Positions 15,251-16,175 of a stretch of 16,175 nucleotides of DNA are shown piece after piece. The notes under the pieces were generated by a model, which searched no databases, was not told where the DNA came from, and worked only from the letters and a program-made list of their open reading frames with translations. The DNA comes from Verrucomicrobia bacterium UBA2970. Its GTDB lineage: Bacteria; Verrucomicrobiota; Verrucomicrobiia; Limisphaerales; AAA164-E04. The position numbers were made by a program, and so were the translations under genes. Positions within the stretch are counted from its first letter, which is position 1. Each line of letters begins with the position of its first letter. The DNA is taken from positions 1 to 16,175 of the forward strand of contig DEAY01000041.1 in assembly GCA_002348345.1 (NCBI GenBank), given 5' to 3'.

Positions 15251-16175
15251 TCAGTTTCGGCGATAGGTCGCCCCTTTGTCGGATGGCATGGATTGATGCC
15301 AAGCCAGCAGTAAGCGTCGCATCCGCTCCACAACATCGGGATGTTCCGACGCCACATTCAGCGTCTCTCCCCGATCGTGACCGAGGTGGTACAACTCCGG
15401 GACGGATCCGTCATACTCACACAGGAGCTTCCACTCACCCGACCTCATCCCGAGATCCGGTAAATCATCGACCCCATAAAATGAATCTCGATCCGGAGGC
15501 CGACGAAAGAAAAGGGGCGTTTCACGCGATTCCTCAGAAGCCCCCATCAAAACCTCCTTCAGGGACTCCCCATCATAGACAACCCCTTCGGAATGCGGAA
15601 CGCCGGCGATCTCGAGCAGGGTCGGGACTAAATCGATGGCCGAGAAGACGGAAGCTTGATTGACGCGACCAGCTGCCTTCACCCATCCCGGCCCCCACAC
15701 GACCAATGAAGAACGAATCCCCCCCTCATAGAGGTGGGTCTTGTAGCCGCGAAAAGGACCAGCGACTCCGGCCCCCTTCTCGGGACCGTTGTCCGAACAA
15801 ATCAGCACCAGTGTGTTGTCCCGCAATGAAGGTGATCTACGGATGTAGCCAAAGAGTTTTCCCAACTGACGATCCATCTCTTCCAGGACGGAGAGATAGA
15901 GCGCCCGTTTTCCCTTGCCCCAACGATCCACCGGGGGCCAGAAGGGACTATGGACATCGTCCGGCCAGAGATTGATGTAAAAGGGTTTCCCATCACTGGC
16001 GGCTTTGGCCATGAACGGGATCGCTTCATCGACAAATCCCTCCGTGATTCGGGAACGCAACATCCAGCGAAAGCCCTCGCCCAGGCGCTCGGCATCTTCC
16101 CAAATCCGCCCCGGTTTGTCCTGGCCAGGCTTCAGGGTCAACGGCAGGAGTTTGGGCCCCATGCCCTCGAAATTG
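15251..16175 (-). CDS. Sulfatase (arylsulfatase type), 3' part; N-terminus outside window
   Basis: The frame is open to the window edge (NFEG precedes the Met at 16162), so only about 308 C-terminal residues are seen. They match type I formylglycine sulfatases, which hydrolyse sulfate esters of polysaccharides or small molecules: KPFYINLWPDDVHSPFWPP (a metal/sulfate-site His region), MDRQLGKLFGYI, LICSDNGPEKGAG with the SDNG metal ligands, YKTHLYEGGIRSSLVVWGPG, and SAIDLVPTLLEIAGVP. The C-terminal subdomain with GEWKLLCEYDG and ELYHLGHDRGE is complete and ends at TGA 15251-15253. The maturation motif C/S-X-P-X-R would lie upstream and cannot be checked. It is probably exported. It lies about 97 bases before the ECF sigma gene on the same strand. 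Confidence 0.93.
   Translation of the reverse strand, partial: NFEGMGPKLLPLTLKPGQDKPGRIWEDAERLGEGFRWMLRSRITEGFVDEAIPFMAKAASDGKPFYINLWPDDVHSPFWPPVDRWGKGKRALYLSVLEEMDRQLGKLFGYIRRSPSLRDNTLVLICSDNGPEKGAGVAGPFRGYKTHLYEGGIRSSLVVWGPGWVKAAGRVNQASVFSAIDLVPTLLEIAGVPHSEGVVYDGESLKEVLMGASEESRETPLFFRRPPDRDSFYGVDDLPDLGMRSGEWKLLCEYDGSVPELYHLGHDRGETLNVASEHPDVVERMRRLLLAWHQSMPSDKGATYRRN

Overview
The window most resembles a piece of a Verrucomicrobiota genome (or a close PVC relative), moderately GC-rich. The evidence is: a pseudopilin with an N-terminal FTLIE helix and a C-terminal H-X9-DG motif; a DUF1501 / DUF1549-DUF1553 cytochrome-type gene set; a Tat-exported Gfo/Idh/MocA dehydrogenase; a PA14-like protein with a C-terminal region often seen in this phylum; and an arylsulfatase-type sulfatase. 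This assignment rests on recalled family distributions, not on a search. No tRNA, rRNA, CRISPR array, insertion sequence or phage gene was recognised.

Layout. 3-788 (+) is the 3' part of a PA14-like secreted protein, followed by a textbook terminator. 953-1780 (-) is a TPR lipoprotein. 1781-2341 has no convincing gene. 2342-2824 (-) is a Mog/MoaB molybdopterin adenylyltransferase with a strong promoter-like sequence placed so that its mRNA could be leaderless. 3264-4772 (+) is a Tat-exported Gfo/Idh/MocA oxidoreductase ending at a clear terminator. 4853-5650 (-) is the pseudopilin. 5726-11160 (-) is a tight four-gene operon, in transcription order: thioredoxin-like protein without CXXC, cytochrome/BIG2/DUF1549/DUF1553 protein, Tat-exported DUF1501 protein, WD40 protein. 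11383-12567 (+) galactokinase and 12643-13680 (+) a Tas-like aldo/keto reductase follow divergently. 13794-15153 (-) is a second tight operon: ECF sigma factor, membrane anti-sigma factor, YbjQ-family protein. 15251-16175 (-) is the 3' part of a sulfatase.

How the genes fit together. Most products are predicted to be exported or membrane-bound. Galactokinase, sulfatase, the Gfo/Idh/MocA enzyme and the aldo/keto reductase would suit a life on (sulfated) polysaccharides, but they are not one operon, so a shared pathway is only an inference. The two parts most worth attention are the four-gene DUF1501/DUF1549 operon, whose families are widespread in PVC bacteria but lack an established biochemical role, and the sigma/anti-sigma/YbjQ operon, in which the anti-sigma factor has lost the His of its zinc-binding motif. 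I see no obviously new defence or mobile system.
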